From: Burkholderiaceae bacterium
GTDB taxonomy: Bacteria; Pseudomonadota; Gammaproteobacteria; Burkholderiales; Burkholderiaceae_F
Assembly: GCA_022843955.1 (NCBI GenBank)
Contig: JALHMQ010000004.1
Coordinates: forward strand, 186,001-250,000
Direction of reading: 5' to 3'
DNA length: 64,000 nucleotides
The notes beneath the pieces are model-generated. The model worked only from the letters and a program-made list of their open reading frames with translations. It was not told the DNA's origin and made no database searches. This document shows, piece after piece, positions 59,781 through 64,000 of the stretch. The first letter of the stretch is position 1, and every line of letters starts with the position of its first letter. Position numbers and translations under genes: made by a program.

Positions 59781-61007
59781 TCAGTAGAACACCGTCAACA
59801 CACCGGTAAAGCCGTACAGGTTCTGTCCGCCGATCTCGCCGTTGGCGTAGAAGCCGACGAGTGGCACCTCGCCGAGCTGGCGCTGGATGAGCCGCAGTTC
59901 CTCGTGCTGTTCGCCGAACATGTGGCTGCCACGTCCCAGGCACGACACGTACACCGCGCCGCGCGCAGCCACCGGTTCACCCGCGGCTTCTTCCAGTTCG
60001 TGCAGGTGACTGCGGATCTCCGAGCAGATGCGCATCAGGTCCTTGCGTGCGGCCGCCTCGTCGCGCGTGCAGAAACTCAGCATCTGGCCCGCTTCCACCG
60101 GTGCGGCCACGGCGACCACGCCCTTGGACGGATCGAGCGCGACCACGTTGCGCACCACGTAGTCCTGGCGCGGCGTGCGCTCTCGGTAGGCATCGCCGGC
60201 AGCAGGCTCGATGCCCACGAACAGGCCCCGCTGCCCGAGCGCCTGCAGTTGTGCACGCACGCGCGCGAAGTCTTCGCGGGGGGCATCGTCGGCGGTGCCG
60301 GCGCGTGCGCGGATGCCGGCATCTTCGAGCAGCACGTCGAACGCCGGCCGCCCGTCGAGCGCCAGAATCAGATTGGCATTGGCCTGTGTCACCTCGTGCC
60401 GTGCCGCGCCGGGCAGCGGATGCACGCCCTGAGTGACGCGCGAGACAAGCGCGACGTCCGAGGCGAACACCACGCCTGACAGTCCGCCATTGAGCACCCG
60501 GTCGGCGATCTGATGGGTCTGGCGACCGCTCGAAATGCCGCCGAAGAGATAGCCGCTGACGACCTTGTGGGCCATGTCGACCACCAGATCGGGCAGGTCA
60601 TGCGCAGCCGGGTCGGCGTGCACCAGTGCGGTGAATGCGGCTTCGGCGCCGCTGTCGGTGCGCGCCGTCAGCGCCGGCGGGCGTTGCATGCCGGAGAAGA
60701 CATTGAAGCTGCCCGGCTTGAAGTGGCCCAGCAGCACCGCCATCGCTGGCTCGTCGGTGTACTCCGTGCTGCCGGCGCAGATCGCGGAGCCGACCGCGCC
60801 CACCCAGTTGGGAATGCCGGTGCGGCTCTTCAGCAGGGTGAGGATGCGCTCGGCGTGCGGCTGAAGCTCGTCGGTCAGATAGAGAAAGCCGAGGTTCGGC
60901 GTGCGCGTATAGCGGTCATCGCCAGCGTACTGGGCCAGCAGCAGCAGGCACTCCTCGACCGCGACGCTCCAGTCAGTGTGGGCGGAGTGCGCGAGACGGA
61001 ATCGCAT
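59781..61007 (-). CDS. FIST domain protein
   Basis: 408 residues, no signal peptide. The FIST N domain (LGFLYLTDELQPHAERIL, GAVGSAICAGSTEY) is followed by FIST C (GLFVGIEPAAGDAYRE, CLGRGSHMFGEQHEELRLI, GFYANGEIGGQNLYGFTGVL). FIST domains are proposed sensors of small ligands such as amino acids. No output domain is attached. It converges on litR with a 36-base gap. Confidence 0.9.
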   Translation of the reverse strand: MRFRLAHSAHTDWSVAVEECLLLLAQYAGDDRYTRTPNLGFLYLTDELQPHAERILTLLKSRTGIPNWVGAVGSAICAGSTEYTDEPAMAVLLGHFKPGSFNVFSGMQRPPALTARTDSGAEAAFTALVHADPAAHDLPDLVVDMAHKVVSGYLFGGISSGRQTHQIADRVLNGGLSGVVFASDVALVSRVTQGVHPLPGAARHEVTQANANLILALDGRPAFDVLLEDAGIRARAGTADDAPREDFARVRAQLQALGQRGLFVGIEPAAGDAYRERTPRQDYVVRNVVALDPSKGVVAVAAPVEAGQMLSFCTRDEAAARKDLMRICSEIRSHLHELEEAAGEPVAARGAVYVSCLGRGSHMFGEQHEELRLIQRQLGEVPLVGFYANGEIGGQNLYGFTGVLTVFY

Positions 61008-61033
61008 GGGTACCCGGCACCGTGGGCCTGCGG

Positions 61034-61777
61034 CTAGGCCTGCGTGCGCTTGCGAACGCGCCGCGTCGGTGTCCGCGCCGGCGCAGGCGCAGCCTGAACC
61101 GGCGCCGCCCGCTTCGCAGCCGTGGGCGGCTCAGCCGTGGCGGCCGCGGCAGCAGCTCGCACGAACTGATCCTGCAGCGCGCCCCACCATGCCGCCGGAT
61201 TGAGCGGCATGGCCGCCGTTGCAGGCGCAGCCGTCTTGCCGGCCTTTCCGCGTACTCGCGGCTTCGACCGCTTGGTGGGCGCAGCAGGTGCAGGCATGGA
61301 CACGGGTGTGATGGCCGCCGCCGCAGAGGCCGCCGCTGTGGCCTGGCGACGCGCCATGCCGCGCTCTTCGGCTTGGCGCAGATAGGCCTCGCCCGGTGTC
61401 GCTTCGTGCATGCCACCAGCGCGCGACACGCTGGCGAGCATCGAGCCACCAAAGCTCTTGAGCGTGGCGATCGTGTTGCGCTGAACCTCGAGGCTCTGGA
61501 TCGTCGCCCGCAGCATGTTGGCGTTCAACGCCAGCCACTGCTCCACCGCGCGCAGGTCGGCGATGCGCTTGTCGAGTTCGCCCACGTCCAGCGTGGGCGT
61601 GATCATCGACGGCAGCGCCCCGGGCAAGCCCTGCGCGAACTGCGTGATGCCGGCCGTCGACGGCATGCCGGGCAATCCTGGCAGGCCGGTCACGCCCCAC
61701 ATCTTGCGAACGAAGTCGATGCCGTCGGTCATGTTGCCGACAAAGGGCAATCCGCCTGCCGCCTTCTTATCTGCCAT
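61034..61777 (-). CDS. phaM: PHA granule regulatory protein PhaM
   Basis: 247 residues. N-terminal GNMTDGIDFVRKMWG and MITPTLDVGELDKRIADLRA, then a helical phasin-like part (WLALNANMLRATIQSLEVQR) and an Ala/Pro/Lys/Arg-rich tail (RVRKRTQA) similar to histone-like DNA-binding tails. In PHB-making betaproteobacteria PhaM activates the PHA synthase and links granules to the nucleoid. It implies that the organism makes polyhydroxybutyrate. Confidence 0.88.
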   Translation of the reverse strand: MADKKAAGGLPFVGNMTDGIDFVRKMWGVTGLPGLPGMPSTAGITQFAQGLPGALPSMITPTLDVGELDKRIADLRAVEQWLALNANMLRATIQSLEVQRNTIATLKSFGGSMLASVSRAGGMHEATPGEAYLRQAEERGMARRQATAAASAAAAITPVSMPAPAAPTKRSKPRVRGKAGKTAAPATAAMPLNPAAWWGALQDQFVRAAAAAATAEPPTAAKRAAPVQAAPAPARTPTRRVRKRTQA

Positions 61778-61795
61778 TGCGCCTCCCGGTTGTGG

Positions 61796-62791
61796 CTATC
61801 TTGCGCGTTTTGCGAGCGGCACCACGGTCTGCTCGATGGCCCCGAAGATGCTGTCGCCCTGGGCATCCAACATCTCAATCTTCACCGTGTCGCCGTACTT
61901 CATGAAGGGCGTGCTCGGCTCCCCGCCGGCAATCATCTCGAGCGCACGCTGCTCGGCAATGCACGAGTAGCCGCGCGAGACATCCTTGTTACTCACCGTG
62001 CCCGAACCGATGATGCTGCCAGCGCGCGCGTTGCGGGTCTTGCACAGATGCGCGATCAACTGGGCAAAGTCGAACACCATGTCGTCGCCAGCGTGGGCGC
62101 GTCCCACACAGCGGCCGTTCCAGTGCACGTTGAGCGGCAGCAACACCTTGCGGCCGGTCCAGGCCTCGCCCAGCTCGTCGGAGGTTACGGCCACGGGCGA
62201 GAACGCGGTGGCGGGCTTGCTCTGGAAGAAGCCGAAGCCCTTGGCCAATTCAGCCGGGATCAGATTGCGGAGGCTGACGTCGTTGACCAGCATCAGCAGC
62301 CTGATGTGCGTTGCCGCCGCGTCGGCGTCGGCTGCCATCGGCACGTCATCGGTCACGACCGCCACTTCAGCCTCGAAGTCGATGCCCCACGCCTCGCTCG
62401 CACAGACAATGTCGTCGCGCGCCCCCAGCAGGTCGTCCGAGCCTCCCTGGTACATCAGCGGATCGGTCCAGAAGCTCGCCGGCATGTCGGCCTGACGCGC
62501 CTTGCGCACCAGTTCCACGTGGTTCACGTAAGCCGACCCGTCGGCCCATTGGAAGGCGCGCGGCAGCGGTGCCATGCACTGCGCGGAGTCGAACGCGAAG
62601 GCGTGTCGCGCGCGCCCTTCGTTGAGCGTCTGGTACAGGTCGTTGAGCTGTGGCGCGATGAACGTCCAGTCGTCGAGCGCCTGTTGCAGGCGGCCGGCGA
62701 TGCCGCTGGCAAAGTGCGCGGTGGCCAGATCGCGCGACACGACGGCCAGCTGACCGTCACGGGAACCATCGCGCAGGGTGGCAAGCTTCAT
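61796..62791 (-). CDS. Fumarylacetoacetate hydrolase-family protein
   Basis: 331 residues. Metal-site motifs: DFEAEVAVVTDDVP near 130-143 (two acidic ligands), NDVSLRNLIPAELAKGFGFF and AGSIIGSGTVSNKD near 268-281. Members cleave C-C bonds or act on acylpyruvates in aromatic-acid breakdown; the substrate here is open. Eighteen bases after its stop comes phaM in the same direction. Confidence 0.88.
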   Translation of the reverse strand: MKLATLRDGSRDGQLAVVSRDLATAHFASGIAGRLQQALDDWTFIAPQLNDLYQTLNEGRARHAFAFDSAQCMAPLPRAFQWADGSAYVNHVELVRKARQADMPASFWTDPLMYQGGSDDLLGARDDIVCASEAWGIDFEAEVAVVTDDVPMAADADAAATHIRLLMLVNDVSLRNLIPAELAKGFGFFQSKPATAFSPVAVTSDELGEAWTGRKVLLPLNVHWNGRCVGRAHAGDDMVFDFAQLIAHLCKTRNARAGSIIGSGTVSNKDVSRGYSCIAEQRALEMIAGGEPSTPFMKYGDTVKIEMLDAQGDSIFGAIEQTVVPLAKRAR

Positions 62792-62933
62792 TCGAGTTAT
62801 CGTCGGGTGGTGAGAGGAACGAGCCCGGCCTATGTTAGCCGCCGAACGTCGCTGCGCTGCACTTGCCCTGCCCGGCAAGCCGCTGTCGGCAGCGCGCCAT
62901 GCGCCTGCGTTCAATGGCGATGAGCACTGACCG

Positions 62934-64000
62934 ATGAACGTCGCTGCACGCGCCGCGCCGCCGCCCAAGCCACCCGCCCGAGTCGGCCGCGTGGCGGCCG
63001 TGCTGGCCGCCTCCGTCGCGCTGCACTTCTGGGTGCTGGATCGCGCCCGCTCCGAACTCGACTTCGAACTGCCAGCGCCCTCCGCTACCGTACAGGCGGA
63101 GCTGTTCCGCCTGCCGGCCCCGATCGCGGTCGGCAGGCCGCCGGCGGCAACGGCCCCACCGCGACGCGCGCCCCGGGCGATCACGCCGCCGCCGGTCGCG
63201 GCCGAGCCAGCCCCTGCGGCGGCACCAGCGCCCATCGTCGTCGACGAACAACCAGCGCCCGCGGCAGAACCCACCACCGACCTGCCGATGGCGGACGACG
63301 CGTTGCTGCCCTCAACCACGGCCAACGCGTTGTCACTCGATCCGCCGCCGCCCACGCCGATCGAGGCGGTGATGGTCAGCTTTCCGAAGGTGGGCCGCTT
63401 TGTCAGCGATGCCACCTATGTGAAGGGCATGCTGCGCGTGTTTGGAACTGCCACCGTCGAATGGAAGATCGGCGCTGACGCCTATGAAGCGACCTCGGTC
63501 ACCACCGACGACAGCGGCCGCGTGCTGCTGTCGCTCACCTCCAGCGGTGCGGTGCGCCCCGACATGGGCGTGGCCCCGGTGCGCTATACGGAGCAGCGCC
63601 TGACCCGCCCGCCGGTCGCCGTGAACTTCCAGTGGGACGCGCGCAAGGTCACCTTCAGCGCCAGCAGCAGCGAGTTCCCGCTCAACGACGGCGTGCAGGA
63701 CCAGCTGAGCTTCATCGCCCAGCTCGCGCTGCTGGCACAGGCCTTCCCCGATCGATTTCAACCCGGCGCGCCGGTTGCCCTTGAAGTGGCGGGCACCCGC
63801 AATCTGCGCATCTACGACTTTCGCGTCGTCGGCTGGGAAGCCATTCGCACCGGGGTGGGCGTGATCGATGTACTCAAACTTGACCGCGTGATCGCTCCCG
63901 GCACGCGCGATTCCCGTATCGAAGTCTGGCTGGCGCCGAGCCTGCGCTGGCTGGCAGCGCGCATGCGGGTGACAAATCCGAATGAAGAAGTGATCGAGAC
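62934..64000 (+). CDS. DUF3108 protein, cut by the window end
   Basis: At least 355 residues. One N-terminal membrane helix (VAAVLAASVALHFWVLD) is followed by a Pro/Ala-rich periplasmic spacer (to ~135), a TonB-like layout, then a DUF3108 domain: YVKGMLRVFGTATVEWKIGA, FQWDARKVTFSASSSEF, LNDGVQDQLSFIAQLALLAQ and LRIYDFRVVGWE. The domain appears almost complete at position 64000 but no stop is reached. It is divergent from the FAH-family gene. Confidence 0.87.
   Translation, partial: MNVAARAAPPPKPPARVGRVAAVLAASVALHFWVLDRARSELDFELPAPSATVQAELFRLPAPIAVGRPPAATAPPRRAPRAITPPPVAAEPAPAAAPAPIVVDEQPAPAAEPTTDLPMADDALLPSTTANALSLDPPPPTPIEAVMVSFPKVGRFVSDATYVKGMLRVFGTATVEWKIGADAYEATSVTTDDSGRVLLSLTSSGAVRPDMGVAPVRYTEQRLTRPPVAVNFQWDARKVTFSASSSEFPLNDGVQDQLSFIAQLALLAQAFPDRFQPGAPVALEVAGTRNLRIYDFRVVGWEAIRTGVGVIDVLKLDRVIAPGTRDSRIEVWLAPSLRWLAARMRVTNPNEEVIE

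Overview
The window is uniformly GC-rich and densely coded. Gene content and order point to a betaproteobacterium, most likely Burkholderiales: an argS / SPOR-protein / dsbA / SDR series, PhaM next to a fumarylacetoacetase-family hydrolase and a DUF3108 protein, and a LitR-linked lipid cluster. This is inference from families, not a database match. I saw no rRNA, tRNA or CRISPR array.

Layout. 0.1-17.7 kb: a membrane Ser/Thr kinase, a histidine-kinase-like protein with a degenerate H-box, RecQ, small acetyltransferase and membrane-protein genes, a divergent MerR / metallo-beta-lactamase-fold pair with a perfect 16-bp palindrome between them, an NlpE-like lipoprotein, MetC, a DUF898/M48 protease pair and a lipoprotein-type hydrolase. 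17.8-18.6 kb: an AT-richer two-gene cassette bounded by imperfect inverted repeats. 18.8-27.5 kb: a periplasmic lipoprotein, then a leftward run argS to a BtuF-like protein, and an unusual lipoprotein joining a cholesterol-dependent-cytolysin pore module to a laminin-B-like domain. 27.9-32.4 kb: a Crp/Fnr regulator, DUF4398 and OmpA envelope proteins, GlsB and CsbD stress proteins, a transglutaminase-like protease and a DUF2177 protein.

32.4-44.8 kb is the most remarkable part. It carries mostly unfamiliar secreted or membrane proteins around a 1149-residue SARP/AfsR-like regulator (winged helix, BTAD, NTPase, TPR-like). Six promoters share one exact 32-bp layout: TAACGC, 5 bp, TAACGC, 9 bp, then a TACAAA-like -10. 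An 11-bp-phased direct repeat just upstream of the -10 is the known arrangement for SARP-type activators, so I infer a locally encoded regulon. It includes a CsgG-like operon with a Tyr/Gln/Gly/Pro repeat protein, a Cys-rich PAN-domain protein, two proteins sharing an RPGxGxSPNTG motif, and a 42-residue membrane protein.

44.8-64 kb: a glyoxalase-like protein, oligopeptidase B, a lower-GC DUF2971 gene, asparaginase II, a ferritin-like di-iron protein, then a long leftward lipid-modification cluster (NTF2-like, SDR, DUF3833, MFS, chalcone-isomerase-like, CFA-type methyltransferase, DUF1365, FAD oxidase, glutathione peroxidase). This faces litR, a B12-type light-sensing MerR regulator, across a promoter with three TTGTCCTA boxes. 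FIST, PhaM, FAH and a truncated DUF3108 gene close the window.
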